This document shows, in pieces, positions 37,109 through 46,415 of a stretch of 64,000 nucleotides of DNA. This DNA is from an uncultured Pseudomonadales bacterium (GTDB lineage: Bacteria > Pseudomonadota > Gammaproteobacteria > Pseudomonadales > Cellvibrionaceae): the NCBI GenBank assembly GCA_947494095.1, contig CANLTI010000007.1:1-64000 (forward strand). Direction: 5' to 3'. A program made the position numbers and the translations under genes. The notes beneath the pieces were generated by a model that saw only the letters and a program-made list of their open reading frames with translations, did not search any database and had not been told where the DNA came from. Every line of letters starts with the position of its first letter. Positions within the stretch are counted from its first letter, which is position 1.

Positions 37109-37272
37109 CAATAAGAAGCTGTACGCCAAGGCTTATTACCATAGAAACTTGGCAAACCATACAAGCGCGCAATACATGTACATCGCAATGCCTATGGGTT
37201 ACAACGATAGATCAGGAGTGGCAAGTCACAATACATCTTTTTACCTTAAAACTAATACCATAATATAAACCT

Positions 37273-37308
37273 AAAAAAAGCCCAACCCCTTAACAGGATT
37301 GAGCTTTT
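37273..37308 (-). terminator. Terminator downstream of the DUF1552 gene
   Basis: Reading minus, AAAAGCTCAATCC pairs with GGGGTTGGGCTTTT (two G-U wobbles), followed by T's. It lies 190 bases after the DUF1552 stop and may end the two-gene operon. Confidence 0.65.
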
Positions 37309-37499
37309 GAGTGGTGTATTGATTGCACGGGTATTACAGCCATATTGCTCTGAATGTTGATATTGCTCACAGACTTACACAGCTTAAAGCTTTTTAGTCA
37401 CCTACCGAGTGCACTCGCACTAATTTAGTCAACTCGCACGGCTATAGCGCCTCAAAAATATACCCATGCGCATGAGTAAGATGCGATCAGCCTGAGCCA

Positions 37500-38846
37500 T
37501 TACGCTCTTAAATTAGGAATGTCGCCTTCTTGATAATCACCAAAGCCATTTAAGTTACCGCCATAAGCATTGCCAATACTGGCTAATAGGCGCGAATGGT
37601 TAAAGTTGTTATAGCTCATAAAGCGGCCCGTTTTAAAATAACCTTGTGCACTACCTGCACTCACAAACGGAATATTATTACGGGTATGCGAATTTCCTTT
37701 ACCTAGCTCATTCCCCCAAATCACATAGGTATTATCGAGTAATGAGCCGCCACCGGCAGGGTCTGGCGTGGCTTTTAATTGCTGAACTAAATATAAAAAT
37801 TGCTCGGCATACCATGCATTCACTTTAGTCAGCTTATTTTTAGCCGCCTGATTATCATCCGGCTCGTGTGACATAGCGTGGTGGCCATCATTAACATTAA
37901 TAAACGGCATACGCGCGTTACCTACCGAATATGACCACTGCATACTTCCGACAGCCGCTTGATCACAAGCAAAAGCAGACACCATTAAATCTAAAAATAT
38001 TTTGCCTAAAGCGGGGATATTCGCATCTGAATTTAAATTTATCGAGCCCGGTTTAGTGGGAATATCGCATTCCATACCGAGCTCTGGAACCTCGATGGCT
38101 TTTTCGAGGTTGCGCACGGCTTCAGTATGGCGCTCAAGCTTGACTTTATCTTCAGCCGACAAATAATTACGCATGCGATTAAAGTCTGCGAGTACACCGT
38201 CGAGCACGCTCGCCAAACGAATAGCTCGCGATTGCTGATCATCGGCCGGTCCACTACCGGTTTGCGGCGCGCCATTAGCATACAATCGATCAAATGCTGC
38301 TATTGGATTCACCTCTGGCTCCAGTGGCTGATTACTCCCCTTGTAGCACATGCGCTTCCATACATCAGGCGAACCACACTTAACACCGTACTCTAACGAT
38401 TTAAAGCGCGTATCATTACCTATTTTGTTGGCCACATATTGATCAATCGATATATTGCTGGCCCAATCAACACCGCCGGCGGCTGGGTTGCCGCCGCTCA
38501 CGGTATCACCAGCGGTTAAATGCGCTGCCGTCCATAGGCCACCCATGCCGCGCTGATGACCATCGCCGGGTAGCGGTATTTTATTATTTAATCCTTTCAT
38601 GATTATCAGTTCATCACGAATGGGCTCTAACGGCTTTAGAATCTTATTGAATGTAAAGTCATTCATGCCACCATTCGGGAAAAACTCCTCGGGAATCGTT
38701 CCGTTTGGCGAAAACATGGTAATAAAACGCTTGCGTGGCATTTCAGCCGCACCTAAGCTCGGCAAATGACTCAAAAAAGGCAAACTGGCTGTGGTCGTAG
38801 CTAATTTTTTTAATAAACGACGACGATCTTTTTTTATTGAAATCAT
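37500..38846 (-). CDS. DUF1552 family secreted protein
   Basis: 448 residues. The N-terminus has an RRR-LLKK twin-arginine-like signal (KKDRRRLLKKLATTTASLPFLSHLPSLGAAE), so it may be exported folded. The body matches DUF1552: FSPNGTIPEEFFPNG, KGLNNKIPLPGDGHQRGMGGLWT and VIWGNELGKGNSHTRNNIPF. The family occurs mostly in planctomycetes and myxobacteria, beside DUF1592 proteins, and has no known activity; its fold is said to resemble sulfatase-like proteins (uncertain). It starts 15 bases after the DUF1592 gene, forming a two-gene operon. Confidence 0.85.
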   Translation of the reverse strand: MISIKKDRRRLLKKLATTTASLPFLSHLPSLGAAEMPRKRFITMFSPNGTIPEEFFPNGGMNDFTFNKILKPLEPIRDELIIMKGLNNKIPLPGDGHQRGMGGLWTAAHLTAGDTVSGGNPAAGGVDWASNISIDQYVANKIGNDTRFKSLEYGVKCGSPDVWKRMCYKGSNQPLEPEVNPIAAFDRLYANGAPQTGSGPADDQQSRAIRLASVLDGVLADFNRMRNYLSAEDKVKLERHTEAVRNLEKAIEVPELGMECDIPTKPGSINLNSDANIPALGKIFLDLMVSAFACDQAAVGSMQWSYSVGNARMPFINVNDGHHAMSHEPDDNQAAKNKLTKVNAWYAEQFLYLVQQLKATPDPAGGGSLLDNTYVIWGNELGKGNSHTRNNIPFVSAGSAQGYFKTGRFMSYNNFNHSRLLASIGNAYGGNLNGFGDYQEGDIPNLRA

Positions 38847-38861
38847 AATTATATCCGCCGG

Positions 38862-41800
38862 TTACTTAACTTTTTTATAAAGGAATACAGGTGTTTGCGT
38901 CGCCTCGACCAGCAAGCGCTCGATCACCCAGTTTTGTTGTGTCATTGTTTCGGTTAACCAATTTATAGAGCGCTCTTGTGCAGCAGTAGACTTTTGCCCT
39001 GTTGCAAAGGTAAGGTATTGGCGAACCAAACACGATTTGACGAGATCAGATTTCGCTAAATATTGGTTAAGCTCATCGAGGCCATCGATAGCTTCTTCAA
39101 CTTGCGCAGTTTCGCGAGAGTAAATATCCGCAGCGACATTTATTAATACGCCACCATTTTCATACTCACGGTAGCGGCCCACCGGATCAAAATTTTCGAG
39201 CGCGCCACCAACAGGGTTAATAAAGCGATGGCAGTCAATGCAGCCGCTGGTGTTTGTTAGAACATCTAACACTTCACGCGAGGTTTTGCCTGCAGGGTCG
39301 ATACTATCGAGTTTAGGTACGTTCTCTGGGGGCGGCGGAAAATCTGAGCACATCAAATGAATATTAATAAAGGCACCGCGATGCACAATACTCGTAGTAT
39401 CGCTTTGCGATAAAAGCGCCAACATCGCTGGCTGCCCCAACAAACCTGTTCGCTGACCACCGGCCGTACCTACCGTATTCACAACCTGGGTATTGGTTTG
39501 ACTGGTATTAATACCAGTAATATCTTTAATCGCTTTGTTATTACCCACTTTAGCGGTGGTGAGTAAGTCACTTAGAGTACCTTTGGTTGAACCAAAAACA
39601 ATCGACTCGACATAACTATCAATACCACTATAAAGCCCATTAATCATGGCCTTATTAAAATTAACGCCTTGTAATGTTTTATCTTTTGCGGCCAAGTCAT
39701 CCAGTGTTAGCCACTGGCGATAAAACCGTTGAAACCCGCGCTTAGCCCTTGGGTCAGCCACCATGCGCTCAGCCTGCGCCTTAATCTGTGCAGGTGTGAC
39801 TAAAGCACCGTTTGCCGCTGCTGTTAATAATTTATCATCAGGGGCGCCGGCCCATAATGTCATGGCTAAACGTGAGGCCATGGCATAGCCTGTTACAGGT
39901 ACAACAGTGCCACTTTTCATTCCCTCGCCAGTGCTATCGAGTTTGTAATAGGCGCTTGGCATTTTAGCCAATGTTGTTAAAACAGCCGCGATGGCATTTT
40001 TTTTATCGAGGACACTTTGTGTATCGCTATACACTTTAATTAATACATCCAGTGTTTGCTCGGCAATGGGCGCGCGCAATAAGCCTAGAGCTAACGAGCG
40101 TATCGCTTGACGAATACACAACGTATCCGTGTCATCACAAGTTATACTCATCAGCGCAGCCGGCGCGGCCGTCACACCAAAAGTATCGGCCGCATTAAGA
40201 TGTTTTTCTACGCCCAATGCCGATGTATTTAAACCCACCTCAAAGCCTGTGCTGGTGTCATCTGAGTTTAAAGCCCCAACAAAATCAAAGTTATTGCCAG
40301 GGAAGTTATCATTTAAGATATTTTGAAACTCAAAGCGGTTAATATGACGTAAAGACAACACACTAACGTCGGGGTTAATAGCCACTTGACTGAGATCGCT
40401 AGCGGCTGCGTTGTAGCTTGTAATATTCACCTGCGCATCAAAGTTTTTGCGTGTGAGATTAGTTTGTATTTTATTATTAACAACAAAACCGGAGTAACTC
40501 ACCTCGGCATGCTGCGCGGCAGTGTGTGACGACTGCGCTAGCCCGATTAACACATCGGTCGGTAGTGCGAGCGTTTTAGTAACAAAGGTCTTCCAGCTTT
40601 CGCCTTGCGTTAAATAGCTTGCGGTAAAAGTATTGCCCGTGCGTTTAATGCGAATGCGGACCGGCAAGCTGGGTTTCGCATCGCCTTCACCTTTACTCGC
40701 GCCAGCATTCGCTTCACGACTAATAAAACCTAGACCGTTCTCGGGTGTCATGAAAGTAAATACGTGGCGCGAATTCGCGGTGTCTTTCTCGCGAACCATC
40801 AAACCTGCTTTTGTCCATGGGTGTACACCATGCAGATAATCTACGGTCACCTCTGCGGTAAAATCACCCGATGCCGTTTTATACCCAAAAAAGCCACTAT
40901 CACTCGCACCCCAGTAATCTTTACCGGTTGAGCGAATCATCATGCCGTTGGTGCGTGCAATCGCCGGTACAGAGGCGATATCATCGGTCACAGCATAAAG
41001 GCGATAAAAACCCGTCACACGTGTATCAACAAAGCTTGTTTTACCGCCGGCTATATTGTTGGCGACGCTAACCCAGCGTGCACTGGTGTAATCCCATGCT
41101 TCTAACACCCAGTAATCAGGTTGTGTGGCGAGTGCTTGCCAACTTAAATTGATTTTATTGCCTGCATGAGCCACTTTAAAACCCTTAGCCTGCCCTAAGT
41201 TAGCTTTAGGTGGATCAACTGGCGTATCGATGACAAAGTTTTCACGAATATATGAGGCTATTTTACTGGCGCAATCGCCTTGGCAAGCCGCACTATTACC
41301 CACGGGCATCGTATTGCTAATGCGCTGAGCTAATATTGTTTCGTCTTTACATGAATTACACGTTAGGCTATTTAATACTGGGCCCTGTAAGCCTGCCTGA
41401 TCAATACCGCTGCCGTGGCAGTCGGTGCAAAAACCTTCATACAATTGTTTACCCGTAAGTTCATCGCTAAAGCCAGAAAAATTATTACGAATATAAACAG
41501 CAAGAGCACGGGCACAATCGGCATCGCAGTTGGCTACCCCTGCAGGAGGCATATCTTCTTCAATTTTTTTGGCCAGTGATGCCACTGTAGCGCAAGAGCC
41601 GCACTCAAAGAATGTGAGTGCGCCACCGAGCTCAACATGATCGCCATTTTTGTCGCCATGACAGGCTAAGCATTGTTCGTCATAGATTTTGGGCGCATTC
41701 AGCGATACTGAGGCAGACGATTGACTTGAAGAAAATTGACTACTGCGCGTAGCGCTAGCTGGGCTGCTCATTGCGCCAGAGCTTGTACTTTCACCGTCGG

Positions 41801-41897
41801 TAGTTTTTTCATCGCCCGCACAAGCGGTTAACAAAATCATTATGCCAAACAGTAATGCCACCTTTAAACAAGGTATTTTATTTTTAAGAAGTCTCAT
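38862..41897 (-). CDS. Dihaem lipoprotein with DUF1587/DUF1592/DUF1588/DUF1585 domains
   Basis: 1011 residues from the ATG at 41897. A lipobox LLTAC (Cys26) is followed by a Ser-rich stretch and two cytochrome c modules: CLACH (Cys76, Cys79, His80) and CTDCH (Cys157, Cys160, His161). Then come a fibronectin-like and a beta-sandwich region (about 225-480), and the DUF1587 (HINRFEFQNILND), DUF1592, DUF1588 (QRTGLLGQPAMLALLSQS, DCHRFINPVGG) and DUF1585 (VRQYLTFATGQ) set in the planctomycete order. A third CIDCH motif lies in DUF1588. It probably sits on an outer-membrane or periplasmic surface. Function unknown; haem suggests redox chemistry. Confidence 0.87.
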   Translation of the reverse strand: MRLLKNKIPCLKVALLFGIMILLTACAGDEKTTDGESTSSGAMSSPASATRSSQFSSSQSSASVSLNAPKIYDEQCLACHGDKNGDHVELGGALTFFECGSCATVASLAKKIEEDMPPAGVANCDADCARALAVYIRNNFSGFSDELTGKQLYEGFCTDCHGSGIDQAGLQGPVLNSLTCNSCKDETILAQRISNTMPVGNSAACQGDCASKIASYIRENFVIDTPVDPPKANLGQAKGFKVAHAGNKINLSWQALATQPDYWVLEAWDYTSARWVSVANNIAGGKTSFVDTRVTGFYRLYAVTDDIASVPAIARTNGMMIRSTGKDYWGASDSGFFGYKTASGDFTAEVTVDYLHGVHPWTKAGLMVREKDTANSRHVFTFMTPENGLGFISREANAGASKGEGDAKPSLPVRIRIKRTGNTFTASYLTQGESWKTFVTKTLALPTDVLIGLAQSSHTAAQHAEVSYSGFVVNNKIQTNLTRKNFDAQVNITSYNAAASDLSQVAINPDVSVLSLRHINRFEFQNILNDNFPGNNFDFVGALNSDDTSTGFEVGLNTSALGVEKHLNAADTFGVTAAPAALMSITCDDTDTLCIRQAIRSLALGLLRAPIAEQTLDVLIKVYSDTQSVLDKKNAIAAVLTTLAKMPSAYYKLDSTGEGMKSGTVVPVTGYAMASRLAMTLWAGAPDDKLLTAAANGALVTPAQIKAQAERMVADPRAKRGFQRFYRQWLTLDDLAAKDKTLQGVNFNKAMINGLYSGIDSYVESIVFGSTKGTLSDLLTTAKVGNNKAIKDITGINTSQTNTQVVNTVGTAGGQRTGLLGQPAMLALLSQSDTTSIVHRGAFINIHLMCSDFPPPPENVPKLDSIDPAGKTSREVLDVLTNTSGCIDCHRFINPVGGALENFDPVGRYREYENGGVLINVAADIYSRETAQVEEAIDGLDELNQYLAKSDLVKSCLVRQYLTFATGQKSTAAQERSINWLTETMTQQNWVIERLLVEATQTPVFLYKKVK

Positions 41898-42091
41898 CAC
41901 CAGCAAGCACCTATGTAGCCATTAAAAGATCAAGAACTGTACAATAAGGTATTACATACCGTAAATAACACACAAAAAATCTCAAAATGCGATCTACGTA
42001 ATAAGTTGATAGTGTTTTTGAGACGCACTGAAACTAACAAGCGCTTGACTGTATTTATAGAATGCAAAGTGTTGTTATTTGGCGGTCAAAA

Positions 42092-43321
42092 TTAAGGCTG
42101 GGGGGTCACGATCTTCATTGCTTCACTAGAGCAAGCTTTGATAAGCTCTTCGGGTAAAGTTGCAATATCAATAAGTAAATCGCGTAGCTCACCTTTTGAA
42201 GCAAACGCTAATTTGCGTAATTTTGTCGAACTCATGGCCACACCAGGGTCAGTGTGTTTACGCAATTGCTCAGCCCCCATCTGAAAAGGCTTAACCTCTC
42301 GCCCTGCAATACACCCCTGCAAAGCAACCAGCACTTTAAAACCCGCAAAATCGATATTACCCCAATGGTATATGGGTGTGTCGGCTGGCGACATATCGAC
42401 TAGCATTTTATAAAACATCAGTAAGCGTTGGCAGGGGAAATCGCCCAAATACAAGATTAAAGCATCATCTTGCACATTGGCCAAATAACGCTGGTAAAGT
42501 GTGAAATCCTCAATCGTTAAAATGTAACTGGGTGTGCCATTACGCTCAAAACCTCGAATAAACTCGCCGCACAAGGCCACGCCCGACCAACCACTGATAT
42601 CCAGCAATTTATCGTCATCACAAATAGCTTCAAAAGGTCCGCGAATATGCATTAGCGCAGAGCCATGCAATAATCCGAGGCTGGCTAATTGATCGTTGAA
42701 TTCTAGCTCTTTGGCAATGCTATGAATTTGTGACTCACAAAAGAGTGTAATAATTTGCCGGTGCTCATCAATGGTATATGCAGTACCAAACCAATCAAAA
42801 CTGAGTGCACGAATGTTGCGCCCACGTAAAAACTCAGTCGCCAAACGTTGCGCCACCTTCACAGCCACAACAACCTCCGCTATATGCTCGGGGCCTAACT
42901 GTAAGTAACGTGCACCCATATGCCAGCGCTCAGTCATTTCATTGAGCTTTTGATCGATCCAGTCCACATCGCATTTAAACTTTTGCAACGTGCTTGCGGC
43001 ATTAAGCACACGATCGACTTGCGTGGCTATGTTTAAATACGCTAAAAAGTCTTTACCTCTGGGCACGGCAATAGACTTTAGCGTTTCAAAATCTTCAAGC
43101 ACCTCCAAGTGCCACATGCACTCGATAAGGCCTGCAGCTTGTAATGGCGCTAACGCTTGGTGGCTCATATGACGGCTCGCTTGCGAACCATGCACATAAC
43201 CACTGGCAAACTTTGATGATATAACCAAACGCGCCCCGTCAATCACGCCATTAGAGCGATTGACCAAATTAATTAAACTTTGAATGAGCTGCTGAGTGAC
43301 GGGGTCAAAAGCTTGCAGCAT
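42092..43321 (-). CDS. Orphan JetD-like protein (DUF3322/DUF2220, Toprim)
   Basis: 409 residues. The C-terminal third looks like the topo VI A-type Toprim of Wadjet JetD: ILTIEDFTLYQRYL (acidic Glu), ILYLGDFPCQRLL and YHWGNIDFAGFKVLVAL, matching the family's WGDIDxxGF except that the first Asp is Asn. In Wadjet, JetD cuts plasmid DNA after JetABC recognises it. No jetA, jetB or jetC is nearby, so this is a stand-alone member whose job is unknown. Its ATG overlaps the stop of a glutaredoxin gene as TAATG. parC is about 600 bases away on the same strand. Homology is judged by eye. Confidence 0.68.
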   Translation of the reverse strand: MLQAFDPVTQQLIQSLINLVNRSNGVIDGARLVISSKFASGYVHGSQASRHMSHQALAPLQAAGLIECMWHLEVLEDFETLKSIAVPRGKDFLAYLNIATQVDRVLNAASTLQKFKCDVDWIDQKLNEMTERWHMGARYLQLGPEHIAEVVVAVKVAQRLATEFLRGRNIRALSFDWFGTAYTIDEHRQIITLFCESQIHSIAKELEFNDQLASLGLLHGSALMHIRGPFEAICDDDKLLDISGWSGVALCGEFIRGFERNGTPSYILTIEDFTLYQRYLANVQDDALILYLGDFPCQRLLMFYKMLVDMSPADTPIYHWGNIDFAGFKVLVALQGCIAGREVKPFQMGAEQLRKHTDPGVAMSSTKLRKLAFASKGELRDLLIDIATLPEELIKACSSEAMKIVTPQP

Positions 43322-43692
43322 TAAATGCCGCTAAAGCGCTTATTCAAGTATTCGTTGATATCGTCTGACTCATATAGCCAGCGTACCTCACCCTCGTCTT
43401 CAATACGCAAGCAAGGCACTTTAACGCGACCACCTTGGGCTTCAAGCTCTTGACGAAAAGGGGTATCGCCTTGAGCATCACGTAATACCACAGGGATATT
43501 CAGCTTATGGATGTTGCGGCGCACTTTGACACAAAAAGGACAAGCATGAAATTGATACAACGACAATGCTGCCGCAGCCTCATTCACCGATTCTTGTGCG
43601 CGCGCACTACGCTTAACTGGGCGTGGGCGGGACACCCAATCACCAAACACAATTAAACGACCTAAACCTTCGCGCGTGAGCTTTAACAACAT
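43321..43692 (-). CDS. Glutaredoxin-like protein
   Basis: 123 residues. The thioredoxin-fold part covers about 45-120 with the dithiol site HACPFCVKVRR, the cis-Pro in GRVKVPCLRI and ESDDINEYL. An N-terminal extension (about 1-45) is basic and partly hydrophobic (LIVFGDWVSRPRPVKR) and could be a peripheral membrane helix. The start ATG at 43692 follows GAGGT. It is translationally coupled to the JetD-like gene. Confidence 0.85.
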   Translation of the reverse strand: MLLKLTREGLGRLIVFGDWVSRPRPVKRSARAQESVNEAAAALSLYQFHACPFCVKVRRNIHKLNIPVVLRDAQGDTPFRQELEAQGGRVKVPCLRIEDEGEVRWLYESDDINEYLNKRFSGI

Positions 43693-43933
43693 GGGGGTTA
43701 CCTCAATCAAAAATAGGGTGTATTAAATAGCAGCATTGGCACGTCAATCACTCGATGTAAAACATCGCGCGGATCAAAAATCCATTGAGGTGTTTTGCAA
43801 TGTCGTAAAGTGTAACAAAAACCAACACCTCATCGTGCTATAGGGTTCAAGTTTTAGACGAGAAGTGACAATTATGGGAAGTTATGCACGCTCACAGTAA
43901 CACGCTAACCATTAAGCGTGCATAACACACCGT

Positions 43934-46180
43934 TTAGTCGACAACCTCTAAACGATCAACACGCTGAAACCCTCGCGGTAATTTATGCCCTCGACGTCCT
44001 CGCTCCCCTAAATAGTGCTCCATATCACTTATTTTCATCGCTAGGTGCCGCTTGCCAGCCCACACTTTTAAACTCTGCCCAGGCAGCAATGCTGCTATAT
44101 CCACCATGTACTCGTCGCGCGACTGTGCTCTGGCCGAGGGAATACTGATAATTTTATTGCCTTTACCGCGCGCCAAAACAGGCAAATCAGTAATGGGGAA
44201 TACCAACATTCGGCCTTCATTGGTTAAGGCCGCTAAATAAGTATCGGCTGTCACTGTAACCAGCTTAGGCGGCAGTACTTTCGCTTCGGGTGGAAGACTT
44301 AGCAATGCCTTGCCCGCTTTGTTTTTTGATTGTAAATCTGCCAGCTTAGTAATAAAGCCGTAACCGGCATCGCTGCCGAGTAATACCGCTTGATCATCTG
44401 GCCCCATAATCAACGCTTCAAAGCTCGCCCCGCTCGGCGGGTTAAGCTTGCCTGTGACCGGCTCACCTTGGCCACGTGCCGACGGTAACGTATGGGCGGG
44501 CATCGAATAACTACGCCCGGTAGAATCGATCAAGATTACAGGTTGATTGCTCTTACCTTTAACATGCAACTTAAAGCTATCGCCGGCTTTATAGCTCAAT
44601 GCTGCAGGGTCAATATCATGACCTTTGGCGGCGCGAATCCAGCCTTTATCCGACAAAACCACGGTTACAGGGTCTGAACCGAGTAAGTCGCTTTCACTAA
44701 AGGCTTTTGCCTCAGCACGAATAACAATAGGTGAGCGGCGCTCGTCGCCATACTCTTTGGCAACCGCTTTTAGCTCTTTTTTAATGAGGGTTTTTAATTT
44801 GCGCTCAGACCCTAAAATACCTTCGAGTTTGTCTTTTTCTACCGCCAGCTCATCTTGTTCACCGCGGATTTTCATCTCTTCTAAACGCGCTAACTGGCGT
44901 AAGCGCGTATCTAAAATGTAGTTGGCTTGCGCGTCGGTGAGCTCAAAGTGCTCCATAAGGACTTGCTTGGGCTTTTCTTCGGTGCGGATAATATCAATCA
45001 CTTCATCTAGGTTCAAATAAGCGATCAACATGCCATCGAGCAAGTGCAATCGACGGTCGACCCAATCTAGGCGATACTGCAAGCGCTTGCGAATGGTTTC
45101 GGCGCGATATTCTAACCATTCACTTAGCATAATATTTAACGGCTTCACCGCAGGCTTACCGTCAATGCCAATCACATTCATGTTGATGCGGTAGCTGCGC
45201 TCAAGATCGGTGGTGGCAAACAAATGATCCATCACACTTTGGGCATCAATGCGATTTGACCGTGGCACAATCACTAAGCGTGTCGGGTTTTCATGGTCGG
45301 ACTCATCGCGTAAATCGGCAACCATCGGCAGCTTTTTAGCTTGCATCTGACTGGCAATTTGCTCAAGTATTTTGTTACCACTGACCTGGTGCGGCAAGGC
45401 TGTAACAACAATATCGCCGTCTTCTTGCTCCCATAAGGCACGCATTTTGACGCTACCACGACCACTTTTGTACATTTTGATAATGTCGGCGCGCGGCGTA
45501 ATGATCTCGGCGGCGGTGGCCATATCAGGCCCTTGAATGTACTCGCACAGGTCTTCGACCGTCGACTTTGGCTTATCTAATAGCGCAATGGTCGCATCAA
45601 TGACTTCGCGAATATTATGTGGGGGAATATCGGTTGCCATGCCTACAGCAATACCCGTTGTGCCGTTTAACAACACCGCAGGTGCTTGTGCTGGCAGCAC
45701 AACAGGCTCGTCCATCGTGCCGTCAAAGTTAGGTTGCCAATCAACCGTACCCTGCCCTAATTCGCCAAGTAATACGTCGGCAAATTTTGTTAAGCGCGCC
45801 TCGGTATATCGCATCGCCGCAAACGATTTAGGGTCATCTTGCGAACCCCAGTTGCCCTGGCCATCGACCAGCGGGTAGCGAAAAGAAAAAGGTTGCGCCA
45901 TTAACACCATCGCTTCATACGCGGCAGAGTCACCATGCGGATGGTATTTACCAATCACATCACCGACCGTACGGGCCGACTTTTTAAACTTGGCACTGGC
46001 TTTAAGGCCCAGTTCGCTCATGGCATAAATAATTCGCCTTTGTACAGGCTTTAAACCATCACCCACATGAGGCAAGGCGCGATCTAAAATGACATACATC
46101 GAGTAATCGAGGTAAGCTTTTTCGGTAAATTCACTTAAGGGGAGGACTTCATCAGCCCCAAGCATTAGAAGATCAGACAT
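43934..46180 (-). CDS. parC: DNA topoisomerase IV subunit A
   Basis: Breaks and rejoins DNA to unlink daughter chromosomes, with ParE. It has 748 residues, the usual length. The N-terminal winged-helix/tower region has [22 protein letters not shown], where Ser85 and Glu89 equal E. coli Ser80 and Glu84 of the quinolone region and are both wild type. The catalytic Tyr is in [11 protein letters not shown] (near residue 124). The C-terminal part has weak beta-pinwheel repeats typical of ParC rather than GyrA, and no GyrA-box. parE is not in the window. Confidence 0.95.
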   Translation of the reverse strand: MSDLLMLGADEVLPLSEFTEKAYLDYSMYVILDRALPHVGDGLKPVQRRIIYAMSELGLKASAKFKKSARTVGDVIGKYHPHGDSAAYEAMVLMAQPFSFRYPLVDGQGNWGSQDDPKSFAAMRYTEARLTKFADVLLGELGQGTVDWQPNFDGTMDEPVVLPAQAPAVLLNGTTGIAVGMATDIPPHNIREVIDATIALLDKPKSTVEDLCEYIQGPDMATAAEIITPRADIIKMYKSGRGSVKMRALWEQEDGDIVVTALPHQVSGNKILEQIASQMQAKKLPMVADLRDESDHENPTRLVIVPRSNRIDAQSVMDHLFATTDLERSYRINMNVIGIDGKPAVKPLNIMLSEWLEYRAETIRKRLQYRLDWVDRRLHLLDGMLIAYLNLDEVIDIIRTEEKPKQVLMEHFELTDAQANYILDTRLRQLARLEEMKIRGEQDELAVEKDKLEGILGSERKLKTLIKKELKAVAKEYGDERRSPIVIRAEAKAFSESDLLGSDPVTVVLSDKGWIRAAKGHDIDPAALSYKAGDSFKLHVKGKSNQPVILIDSTGRSYSMPAHTLPSARGQGEPVTGKLNPPSGASFEALIMGPDDQAVLLGSDAGYGFITKLADLQSKNKAGKALLSLPPEAKVLPPKLVTVTADTYLAALTNEGRMLVFPITDLPVLARGKGNKIISIPSARAQSRDEYMVDIAALLPGQSLKVWAGKRHLAMKISDMEHYLGERGRRGHKLPRGFQRVDRLEVVD

Positions 46181-46415
46181 AAACAGTTCTATTAATGTTA
46201 AAAAGACGGGAAACTATAAGCACTGCCCACAAGGATGCAACCCTTATTGTGGCTTGCTTAACCTATAACACACAACAGGCGCCTAATATTAAAGGCATAC
46301 CCGCTTGATTACTGATCAATATGATCACCCTCAATGCCCATCGCCACCGATAAAACTGATGATCGAGGACTACTGAGGGTCAATTGTCAGCGACGCGCGG
46401 GCCTAAACGCTAAAC

